Shown in pieces: positions 1 through 8,032 of a DNA stretch of 56,550 nucleotides. The notes beneath the pieces were generated by a model. It was not told the DNA's origin and searched no databases. It worked only from the letters and a program-made list of their open reading frames with translations. This stretch comes from JAWKTM01 sp041399085 (GTDB lineage: Bacteria; Planctomycetota; Planctomycetia; Pirellulales; Pirellulaceae). The position numbers and the translations under genes are program-made. The DNA is taken from positions 1 to 56,550 of the forward strand of contig JAWKTM010000046.1 of NCBI GenBank assembly GCA_041399085.1, in the 5' to 3' direction. Position 1 is the stretch's first letter. Each line of letters opens with the position of its first letter.

Positions 1-298
1 CCATCGACCCTTGAATGACTCCTAGGATGATTGGACGAGTCGTAACCCGATCGAATCTTAGTCCCGGACCACCCGAGTCGCCGTGGGCATGTACAGCTTC
101 GCCCAGGTCGAGAGATTCATAAAAGGAGAACAACTAACTCTTCTTGGAAACATATACGATTTCAAAATCGCGTTACCACAAGCCTTCGAGTAAATTTGGA
201 GGTCACGTACACGAGGTCGTTTTTCGAGAGGGAATTAGCGCAACAAATGCTTGTCGCCTTGGCGGTGCGTTCAAGTTCAGTTAGGGGTCAACGAAACG

Positions 299-511
299 AT
301 GCGAGGTGCAACGGCAAACGCAAAGTCCGCGGTGAAGGCGCGGCAGAGTTTGGGATTAACTCAAGAGGAACTGGCGAGGCTCGCCGACGTGGACGTCAAG
401 ACGGTGCGAAAGGCGGAGCATGGGGGAAGATTGGATCTGGATACATTTACCAAATTGGCTTTCGCACTGCAAACGGACCTCAACCAACTGAGCGGGGTGC
501 AGGCACGCTAA
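299..511 (+). CDS. Small Xre-type helix-turn-helix regulator
   Basis: A 70-residue protein made almost entirely of one Cro/C1-type helix-turn-helix. The core reads as LTQEELARLADVDVKTVRKAE, where helix 2 and the recognition helix are clear, followed by a hydrophobic helix (DTFTKLAFALQTDL) that usually packs against the DNA-binding unit. An in-frame TTG at 251 would add 16 residues unlike the family, so the ATG at 299 is preferred. No effector domain is present. It probably represses a nearby promoter; it stands alone 104 bases before the transposase remnant, so it could belong to the mobile element or be an orphan antitoxin-like regulator. The 298 bases before it show no gene I can support. 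Confidence 0.6.
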   Translation: MRGATANAKSAVKARQSLGLTQEELARLADVDVKTVRKAEHGGRLDLDTFTKLAFALQTDLNQLSGVQAR

Positions 512-615
512 TCGGCGAGTTTGCGTTGGGCTGAAATTGCAAGCGCACTTTTTTGGGAAAGATGCTATAAGAATGGCATTCTGGAGAATTGCCGCTGTCT
601 AGGAAGGACCAAATC

Positions 616-1597
616 ATGTCGAAAGCCGTGGAAGCTCGCCGATCGAAGTACTCGCCCGAAGTCATCGCCAAAATGCAAGAACTAGCTCGCCTCATTGGCG
701 CCGAAAAGTATGGCGAGCGACCGCCCTTGAAGACGACTTGGGCCGAGATCGAAGCCGCTGGGCACGAAGTCGGCCGACTCATGGCGACCGAGTTTGACCA
801 AGTCATGCAGCGACAGCACGCCGAGCATTACGACCACGCCAAGCCGTGTCCGCAGTGTGGCAAGGATGCGGGGCCTGCCGTCAAGCATCGCGACCTGTGT
901 ACTCGTGACGGCACCGCGGATTTGTCCGAACCCGAGTTTCGATGCGTCTCTTGCGAGCGGTCTTTTTTTCCCTCAGCGGATGGAACTGGCCATTGACGGC
1001 GACCAATACTCACCAGCCGTCATCGAGCGGATCACGGTCGCCGGGGGCGCTTGCAATTCCTTTTCCATTGCGTCCAAGTTGATCCAGTTGTTGATGGACG
1101 TGAAGGTCTCGCCGCGAACGGTTAACAATAAGACCAAGCTGTACCGCGAGGATGCCGAGGCGGGGTGGGAAATGTGTTTGAAATGGATCGAGCTGTGTTG
1201 GAAGGGCGACGTCTTGGAAGTGATTGGGCAACTCGAGGCGGAGCAACTGGAACTGGGACAGCCCGCCGAGGAGGCGGCCGAAGATGATCCTCAGCTGAAG
1301 CTCAAGGAGATGATCATTTACCTCCAGAACAATGTTTCACGGATGGACTATCCGAGTTACCGGCAGCAAGGATTACCAACGAGCAGTTGCCTGATTGAAT
1401 CTCAGGTCAAGGAGATGAACCATCGGATCAAAGGCAGCGAAAAGTTCTGGGATGACGGTGAAGGCGGTGAAGCAATCAGTCATGTCCGAGCGGCCTTGAT
1501 CAGCGACGGAGAACGGCTCCACGATCACATCTCAAGCCGCCCAGGTGACCAATACACTCGCCCAACCAGGAAAACCAGGCAACCTGCAATGACCTAA
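616..1597 (+). pseudogene. ISKra4-family transposase remnant (frameshifted, core deleted)
   Basis: The N-terminal part (from ATG 616, preceded by AAGGA) has a zinc-ribbon-like CPQCGK...FRCVSCERSFFP segment, then LAIDGDQYSPAVIERITVAGG in another frame; both are hallmarks of the ISKra4 N-terminus. The frame changes at a run of seven T near 963-969. The C-terminal part (YLQNNVSRMDYPSYRQQGLP, then ES...KG..KFW) is the typical ISKra4 end. Between them, near 1140-1155, the sequence jumps directly from the N-terminal region to the C-terminal region, so the catalytic DDE core of roughly 150-200 residues is absent. Total length is about 327 codons against 450-530 usual. It is therefore inactive whatever the cause of the frameshift. 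I could not identify terminal inverted repeats. Confidence 0.7.
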
Positions 1598-1773
1598 GCC
1601 CGATTAGCGTGCCTGCACCCCTCGCGAAATTCGGAAATTTAAACCTACACGGGTATTTTCTCGGCTTTTCTTATCGATTGTGCCGAGGCGACCAAACAAA
1701 AACCCCGCGACGCCGTGGGAAGGGGCGAGGCCCGGTTGCGTCGCGACCATTAGTCGCGACGAGAACATCGAGC

Positions 1774-2360
1774 TCATACATGCACCGGCGTGCCGAGCAC
1801 TTCGAGGAAGCTACGAATCCAAGCGGGGTGGGCGGGCCAAGCGAGGCGGTGACAGGATGCCATCCGTGTGCGCGTTGTCGAACGTCTCGGCGGCGGGAAC
1901 GAACGTACCGCCGCATAATTCGATCTCGGGTTTCACCGCCGGATACGCGGCTGCACGACTTGAACTTCAACACGCCGGCTGCCGACAACAATTGAAACCC
2001 CCGTGGCAAATCGCGGACGATCGGCTTCTTGAGCTTCCGCAAAATGTTGGACGATCCGCAACACCGATTCGTTCAGCCGCAGGTACTCGGGGCGCGGCCG
2101 CCGGGAATGACCAGCCCATCGTACTCGGCGGCGTTCACTTCGTCGAACGTGGCGTTCAGCCGGAAATTTGCCCGCGTTTCTCATATAGGTTTGGTCGCCT
2201 TCGAAATCATGGATCGCGGTCGCCACGGTCTCACCAGCTCGTTTGCGGGACAAACCGCATCGACCCGGTGTCCCACCATCAACAACATCTGAAACGGCAC
2301 CATCACTTCGTAGTCTTCCACGAAGTCGCCGACCAACATCAGGATTTTCTTGACTGCCAT
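1774..2360 (-). pseudogene. DJ-1/PfpI family protein (frameshifted)
   Basis: Reading across frames from ATG 2360 gives a DJ-1/PfpI (glutamine-amidotransferase-like) protein: AVKKILMLVGDFVEDYEVMV, then IHDFEGDQTY, LNATFDEVNAAEYDGLVIPG, GGRAPEYLRLNESVLRIVQH, and a last piece ending LGTPVHV. Each segment is well conserved, but at least four single-base frame changes separate them. The region around the nucleophile elbow, normally AICHG, is disrupted (RDLPRG in one frame). The family includes intracellular proteases, deglycases and chaperones. A second DJ-1-like gene with the same kind of damage lies at 26053-26574. Either a dead gene or an intact gene with sequencing indels. Confidence 0.65.
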
Positions 2361-2436
2361 GAAATCGTCTCATAAATAGGTAAGTGAATGATATGAGTGC
2401 TTCCCGTGTTGGCACGGTGTGGATTGCCGACGAGGC

Positions 2437-2745
2437 TTACAGATGCACGGCGATCAGCCGCTGTTGCTCGCCGGCATCGGCAGGCGATGGCGAGGATCGA
2501 GCCAGGGGATGCTCTCGCCATTGGTGCGAAGATCGCTCAATCGTTGTTTGAATGCCGGAATGAGTTGTTGCGGGGCTTCGCGGCTCGGTGCGGGCCGTGG
2601 TTTCGATCCCGGCCAAGTTCGCGACACGAGCTCGTACGCCGCTAGTTTCGCCGGGGCCAACCAACACAATGCAGTTATACACCGGCACTTCGACGGCGGG
2701 ACCAAGCGGTTTGACTTGCGGCGAAGGCGTGTTCTCGGGGTTCAT
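2437..2745 (-). pseudogene. Conserved small hypothetical protein, frameshifted
   Basis: From ATG 2745 the protein starts MNPENTPSP and continues VYNCIVLV..VRARVANLAGIE, then in another frame PQQLIPAFKQRLSDLRTNGE and SIPWLDP, then ADAGEQQRLIAVHL before the stop. This layout resembles a short family of about 90-110 residues common in planctomycetes and loosely resembles HicB-like proteins (a partial RNase-H-like fold), but I do not know a function. At least two frame changes are needed to read it. The roughly 300 bases between it and the divergent gene at 3044 hold no feature I recognise. Confidence 0.45.
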
Positions 2746-3043
2746 TATCGGGCACCAAAATTCGGGCAATGCGGGCTTCACCGGATATGCGGAGCCGGCT
2801 CATCCTAGTGCCGCGAAGGCCACGGTCTGTCGCATGCTTCGGCCGCCTCAATCCACACTTTCGGCATCACTGGGAACTTCGCGCGCCGGTCCGGCGCGCT
2901 GGCGAATATAGGTCATACTTGACGATATGTAAAACCGTGCCGACGGAGCAACACGGCGGGCTCGCCACACGCGGGCTCGCGATTCGACGAACGGACTCAC
3001 CTGCCCACCACGAGTTGGTTCCGCCATCGACGAGTCTCCCGCC

Positions 3044-3814
3044 ATGAGTGTTCCCGCCCCGCATTTCTTGCTGTTTTCGGAATCCCGTTGCACGACGCGC
3101 GACCACGATGATCCCGAGCACGACGCCGGCCAATGGCGATTCGTGTTGGAGTCGATCGATGGCCGCGAAAAGCTGGAAGCGGCCGATGACGAACCAGATA
3201 CGCAAGGTGATCGGCTCGAGTTGCTGGCCGTGGTCCGAGGACTGGAAGCGCTCGACCAGCCGTCGCGAGTGACGTTGATTACGCAGAGCCGTTACGTGTC
3301 GCGCGGCATTCGCTTCGGTTTGGCCGAATGGCGAGCCGCCGATTGGCAATGGGAACGGTTCGGCGAAATGACGCCCGTGAAGCACGATGATTTGTGGCGG
3401 CGCGTCGACCAGGCGTTGAAGTTTCACCAAGTGGAATGCCGGACTTGGAAGTTTGAATCGCAAGATGCGGATTGCGAGACCGGTGACGAGCCAGCCGATG
3501 CGACTTCGCGGAGTTCGACGCACGTGAGTGACGAACCCGGCGCGGCAGCGACGTCCGGTCGGCGAGCAGTCCAGAGTCGGACGTTTAGCGATCCCGAGTC
3601 AGGTAAGCATTACAGGATAGATGCCCCTCATGTCTCGACCGAACCGATGCCCGCACCGCGTCGTCGCCCTCGCCCGACACGGCCCTCCGAAGCGGTTCCA
3701 GCCGTCGCGGCGTCCAGCCGTTCTCAAGATGGCCACTTAGACGACAATCACGCCGAACCGCCGCAAATTGGCGGATTGCTAGCACGCGCGGCCCGGCGAC
3801 TGCTTCGCGTCTAA
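3044..3814 (+). CDS. RNase HI-like protein with altered active-site residues
   Basis: Residues 8-150 align along their length with bacterial RNase HI: FSESRC at the FTDGSC position, DRLELLAVVRGLEAL at NRMELMAAIVALEAL, TQSRYVSRGI at TDSQYVRQGI, and PVKHDDLWRRVDQAL at PVKNVDLWQRLDAAL. RNase HI needs D10, E48, D70 and D134. Here the first is Glu13, the second is kept (Glu59), the third is Gln81, and the fourth may correspond to the Asp of GDEPADA but is uncertain. Metal-dependent RNA cleavage in RNA/DNA hybrids is therefore doubtful. After residue 160 comes a low-complexity Pro/Arg/Ser tail ending in a short basic amphipathic segment (GLLARAARRLLRV). The gene is intact and lies just upstream of glgB on the same strand. 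Confidence 0.75.
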   Translation: MSVPAPHFLLFSESRCTTRDHDDPEHDAGQWRFVLESIDGREKLEAADDEPDTQGDRLELLAVVRGLEALDQPSRVTLITQSRYVSRGIRFGLAEWRAADWQWERFGEMTPVKHDDLWRRVDQALKFHQVECRTWKFESQDADCETGDEPADATSRSSTHVSDEPGAAATSGRRAVQSRTFSDPESGKHYRIDAPHVSTEPMPAPRRRPRPTRPSEAVPAVAASSRSQDGHLDDNHAEPPQIGGLLARAARRLLRV

Positions 3815-3934
3815 TCCGCCGATTCATGAATGTGGCGACGCGCCATGCGAGTTTGATATCGACTGCCCTTGCCCCCGAACGCTTTGGCCGCCAAAATCCC
3901 GGCCCAGGCGGTTCGTATTTTGAAAAAGAATTGG

Positions 3935-3940
3935 AAGGAG
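3935..3940 (+). promoter_or_regulatory. Shine-Dalgarno site that sets the glgB start
   Basis: AAGGAG lies 5 bases before a GTG at 3946. The open frame extends upstream to an ATG at 3826, but those 40 codons do not look like a GlgB N-terminus, whereas MRTSVDLRSMHAVLEGNHGD from 3946 does. Confidence 0.7.
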
Positions 3941-3945
3941 TCCAC

Positions 3946-6177
3946 GTGCGAACCTCCGTCGATCTTCGCAGCATGCACGCCGTATTGGAAGGAAACCACG
4001 GCGATCCCGCCCAATTGCTGGGCCCGCGAGAAATGGAACTGCAAGGCCGCCGCATGTTGGCCGTGCGTACTTTCTTGCCGAATACCACGCAGGTTTGGTT
4101 CCACGAACCGGCCCACGAACGTTCGCTGCCGATGCGCCGGATCCACCCGGCCGGCTTGTACGAAGCGATCTGTCCGGTCGAGGATGTGGCCGAGACTCGC
4201 TATCACTTTCGAGTCGCCGAAGCCGACGGCTCGATTCGCACAGTCTACGATCCCTATTCGTTCCCTTCCCTGCTGACCGACTATGACTTGCATCTGTTCG
4301 GCGAGGGAAACCATGCGGAGCTTTACAATCGGCTGGGCGCCCAGATTCGCACGATCGACGATGTGGCGGGAGTGAACTTTGCCGTCTGGGCGCCGAACGC
4401 GTCGGCGATCAGCGTCGTCGGCGACTTCAACGGATGGGACGGCCGCCGTCATCCCATGCAGCGCCGATCGGGCAGCGGAGTGTGGGAGTTGTTCGTGCCG
4501 GAACTTCAAGCGGGCGAGCGGTATAAGTTTCGCATTCGAACTCGATGGGGCGAGACGATCGAGAAGGCCGACCCATTTGGCTTCGCCGCGGAACTGCCAC
4601 CCTGCACGGCTTCGGTCGTGGCCGATTTGAGCCAACACACCTGGAACGATTCGGCCTGGATGCAGCGTCGCGAGAATCGGAATCCGTTAGAAGATCCCAT
4701 TTCGATTTATGAAGTTCACTTGGGCAGTTGGCGTCGAGATCCCAACCAACCGCACGCGTGGCTTGGCTACCGGGACTTGGCACATCAATTGGTCGATTAT
4801 TGCCATGAGATGGGATTCACCCACCTTGAACTGATGCCCGTCAGCGAACATCCCTTTACGGGAAGTTGGGGCTATCAAACCGTGGGCTATTACGCCGCGA
4901 CAAGCCGATTCGGAACGCCCGCCGACTTCATGTATTTCGTGGACTACTGTCACCAGAATGGGGTCGGAGTCATTCTCGATTGGGTGCCGGCCCATTTTCC
5001 TTATGATGGGCACGGTTTGGCTCAATTCGACGGCACTTCGTTATATGAACACGAGGATCCTCGGCAAGGATCGCATCCCGATTGGGGAACCGCGATCTTT
5101 AACTTTGGTCGTCACGAGGTGAGAAACTTCCTGGTCGCCAACGCATTATTCTGGTTGGACAAATATCACATTGACGGGCTACGCGTGGATGCGGTCGCGT
5201 CGATGTTGTATTTGGATTACAGCCGCGCTCACGATGAATGGGTGCCGAATTGTTATGGCGGCCGTGAGAATTTGGAAGCGATTGACTTTCTGCGGCAATT
5301 CAACGATCAGAGTCATGCCCGACATCCCGGTGTGTTGACGATTGCCGAAGAATCCACTGCGTGGGGCGGCGTTTCGCGGCCGACCAGCGAAGGCGGTTTA
5401 GGCTTCAGCATGAAGTGGAACATGGGGTGGATGAACGACACGTTGCGTTATATGCGCCGCGATCCACTGTATCGTTCGCATCATCACCATGAGATGACGT
5501 TCAGCATGGTTTATGCCTTCAGCGAGAACTTTACGCTGCCGTTTTCTCATGACGAAGTGGTTCACGGCAAAGGGTCGCTGATCGCGCAAATGCCGGGCGA
5601 CTTGTGGCAGAAGTTCGCGAACCTGCGTCTACTGTTTGCCTACCAATGGACGCACCCCGGTAAAAAGCTGAACTTTATGGGGAACGAATTGGCTCAGTGG
5701 TCCGAATGGAATCACGATGTTTCGCTGGACTGGGACTTATTACAGTTTGACACGCATCGCGGCATACAGAAGCTGGTCGCTGATTTGAACCACCTATATC
5801 GCGAACAGCCGGCGATGCACCAATTGGATCATGAAGGCGGCGGGTTCGAGTGGATCGACTGTGACAACGCCGGCGATAGTGTGTTCAGCTATATGCGACG
5901 CGGCCGAAACGCCGACGACCTAGTGGTTGTGGTAGGCAACTACACACCCGTGGTGCGACACGATTTTGTCATTGGCGTACCTCGAGGCGGCTTCTATCGT
6001 GAACTGCTCAATACCGACGCGGGCTGTTACGGCGGTTCCAATATTGGCAACCACCCGGGCATCCACGCGTCCGAGAATGGGGTGGCACAATCGCCCGTTC
6101 TCGCTGCGGATGACACTACCGCCTCTGAGCGTCACGGTGCTGCGACCCGAATAATGGTTCAGTCCAGTTGGAATTGA
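3946..6177 (+). CDS. glgB: 1,4-alpha-glucan branching enzyme
   Basis: GlgB makes alpha-1,6 branches in glycogen by cutting an alpha-1,4 chain and moving it. From the GTG at 3946 the protein is 743 residues, close to the 728 of E. coli. Order: N1 CBM48-like module beginning HAVLEGNHGD; second CBM48 (VNFAVWAPNASAISVVGDFN); GH13 catalytic barrel with ELMPVSEHPFTGSWGYQ and GYYAATSRFGTP; C-terminal all-beta domain. The catalytic triad is present: Asp415 (GLRVDAVAS), Glu468 (TIAEEST) and Asp536 (FSHDEVV), each shifted by exactly 10 from the E. coli numbering. The C-terminus runs about 15-20 residues past the usual end into low-similarity sequence and overlaps the convergent carbamoyltransferase by 19 bases. 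No other glg gene is nearby. Confidence 0.96.
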   Translation: MRTSVDLRSMHAVLEGNHGDPAQLLGPREMELQGRRMLAVRTFLPNTTQVWFHEPAHERSLPMRRIHPAGLYEAICPVEDVAETRYHFRVAEADGSIRTVYDPYSFPSLLTDYDLHLFGEGNHAELYNRLGAQIRTIDDVAGVNFAVWAPNASAISVVGDFNGWDGRRHPMQRRSGSGVWELFVPELQAGERYKFRIRTRWGETIEKADPFGFAAELPPCTASVVADLSQHTWNDSAWMQRRENRNPLEDPISIYEVHLGSWRRDPNQPHAWLGYRDLAHQLVDYCHEMGFTHLELMPVSEHPFTGSWGYQTVGYYAATSRFGTPADFMYFVDYCHQNGVGVILDWVPAHFPYDGHGLAQFDGTSLYEHEDPRQGSHPDWGTAIFNFGRHEVRNFLVANALFWLDKYHIDGLRVDAVASMLYLDYSRAHDEWVPNCYGGRENLEAIDFLRQFNDQSHARHPGVLTIAEESTAWGGVSRPTSEGGLGFSMKWNMGWMNDTLRYMRRDPLYRSHHHHEMTFSMVYAFSENFTLPFSHDEVVHGKGSLIAQMPGDLWQKFANLRLLFAYQWTHPGKKLNFMGNELAQWSEWNHDVSLDWDLLQFDTHRGIQKLVADLNHLYREQPAMHQLDHEGGGFEWIDCDNAGDSVFSYMRRGRNADDLVVVVGNYTPVVRHDFVIGVPRGGFYRELLNTDAGCYGGSNIGNHPGIHASENGVAQSPVLAADDTTASERHGAATRIMVQSSWN

Positions 6178-8012
6178 GCCAGATGCCGCTGTTTGTCTTC
6201 GGCGTCGGCTCGCTGGGACTGATTCTCTTTGAGCAGGATGTGACGGCCGAGCACCAACACATCCATCTCGGTCATTAAGAAACCGTGATACGCTTCTTCG
6301 GGCGTACACACAATTGGTTCGCCACGAACATTGAAGCTAGTGTTTACCAACACGGGGCAACCGGTTCGCTCAAGAAACGCGGCGATCAAACGATGCATGA
6401 GCGGATTGCGATCGGCGTCCACGGTTTGCACCCGCGCGGAATAGTCGACATGGGTGACGGCGGGAATCGTCGAGCGGCAGAAGTTCAGCTTGTCGATACC
6501 GAACGCCCGCGCGTGATCTTCGCCCATCATGTGTCGTTGATTGGGCTGTACGGGAGCGACCAACAGCATATAAGGACTTTCGACATCCGGCCGCATCTCA
6601 AAGTATTCCGAGGCGTACTCGCGCATCACCATCGGCGCAAACGGCCGGAATGACTCGCGAAACTTGATCTTCAAGTTCATTACGGATTGCATTTTCGGGC
6701 TGCGTGGATCGCCGAGGATGCTGCGCGAGCCGAGTGCTCGCGGGCCGAACTCCATCCGGCCTTGGAACCAGCCGACGACTTTTTCATCGGCCAGCAGTCG
6801 AGCGACTTCCTCGCACAGCTCCACGTCGCTTGCAGCCGTCGTGTAAACCGCTCCCGATTGTTCCAAAACTTGTTCGATTTGCGGGTCGGTGAACGATGGC
6901 CCGAGCAGCGAACCTCGTTGCCAATCGCGTTGCTCGCCGTGCGACGGTTGCGAACGCGGATGGTCCAGCAGTTGATGCCAGATGAAGAGCGCCGTCCCCA
7001 AAGCTCCGCCCGCGTCGCCGGCCGCTGGCTGAATCCAAATATCGTCGAACGGGCCTTCCCGCAAGAGACGTCCGTTGCCAACACAATTCAGCGCCACGCC
7101 TCCGGCCAGCACTAGACGGTTTAGCCCCGTTTGCCGATGAGCATAGCGAGACATCCGCAACATGATCTCTTCGGTGACCGCCTGCACGCTGGCCGCCAAA
7201 TCCATTTCCCGCTGTGTCACGGGCGATTCGGGGCGCCGCGGCGGACCGCCGAACAGCCGATGAAACTTGGCCGACGTCATCGTCAGGCCCTGGCAATAGT
7301 TGAAGTAGCTCATGTCCATGTGGAACGAGCCGTCTTCCTTCAAATCCAAAACATGCCGCAAAATCAAATCGCGATAGGCTGGCTCGCCATACGGGGCCAG
7401 CCCCATCACTTTGTATTCACCGCTGTTGACGCGGAATCCGGTGTAGTAGGTGAACGCCGAGTAAAGCAGCCCCAATGAATGCGGAAACCGAATTTCCTCG
7501 CGCAGCGTAATTCGATTTCCGCGGCCCTCGCCGAGCACCGTCGTCGCCCATTCGCCGACGCCGTCCAGCGTCAGGATCGCCGCTTCCTCGAATGGCGACG
7601 GAAAGAAGGCACTCGCGGCGTGCGATTCATGATGGTCCGTAAACACGAACCGACCACGATATTGGTTTCCCAAACCTCGCCGCATTTCTCGCGGCAAATG
7701 CAGCTTTTGCTTCAGCCATAGCGGCATCGCTTGGCGAAAACTGCGAAAGCCGGCGGGAACGTAAGCCAGATACGTCTCCAACAACCGCTCGAATTTTCGT
7801 AGTGGTTTGTCGTAGAAGCCGACGTAGTCAAGCTGCTCGGGGCCGATGCCGGCTTCACTCAAGCAGTATTCGATCGCCCGCTGCGGAAACTCGTGATCGT
7901 GTTTGCGGCGAGTGAACCGTTCTTCCTGAGCGGCAGCAACGATCCGGCCGTCGATCACCAGTGCGGCAGCCGAATCATGATAAAACGCCGAAATGCCGAG
8001 TATCGCGGTCAC
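6159..8012 (-). CDS. NodU/CmcH-family carbamoyltransferase
   Basis: A 617-residue O-carbamoyltransferase. It begins ILGISAFYHDSAAALVIDG, the typical Kae1/ASKHA-like N-terminus, with the metal-binding HHESHAASAFFPSPF segment near residue 127 and LTLDGVGEW after it. The C-terminal part has FQGRMEFGPRALGSRSILGD and NTSFNVRGEPIVCTPEEA, both signatures of the family (NodU, CmcH, TobZ). These enzymes form carbamoyl-adenylate from carbamoyl phosphate and ATP and carbamoylate a sugar or natural product; the acceptor cannot be read from sequence. The start is a GTG at 8012. It lies 20 bases downstream of ftsH on the same strand and ends convergently inside the end of glgB. Stand-alone paralogs are common in planctomycetes. 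Confidence 0.92.
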   Translation of the reverse strand: MTAILGISAFYHDSAAALVIDGRIVAAAQEERFTRRKHDHEFPQRAIEYCLSEAGIGPEQLDYVGFYDKPLRKFERLLETYLAYVPAGFRSFRQAMPLWLKQKLHLPREMRRGLGNQYRGRFVFTDHHESHAASAFFPSPFEEAAILTLDGVGEWATTVLGEGRGNRITLREEIRFPHSLGLLYSAFTYYTGFRVNSGEYKVMGLAPYGEPAYRDLILRHVLDLKEDGSFHMDMSYFNYCQGLTMTSAKFHRLFGGPPRRPESPVTQREMDLAASVQAVTEEIMLRMSRYAHRQTGLNRLVLAGGVALNCVGNGRLLREGPFDDIWIQPAAGDAGGALGTALFIWHQLLDHPRSQPSHGEQRDWQRGSLLGPSFTDPQIEQVLEQSGAVYTTAASDVELCEEVARLLADEKVVGWFQGRMEFGPRALGSRSILGDPRSPKMQSVMNLKIKFRESFRPFAPMVMREYASEYFEMRPDVESPYMLLVAPVQPNQRHMMGEDHARAFGIDKLNFCRSTIPAVTHVDYSARVQTVDADRNPLMHRLIAAFLERTGCPVLVNTSFNVRGEPIVCTPEEAYHGFLMTEMDVLVLGRHILLKENQSQRADAEDKQRHLAQFQLD

Positions 8013-8032
8013 CGTGGCCTCGACCTCGTCCG

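Noticed and set aside
959..972. Programmed frameshifting at the T-run of the transposase
   Set aside because: A seven-T run could be slippery, but many unrelated genes here have indels and the core is deleted, so a functional programmed shift is unlikely.
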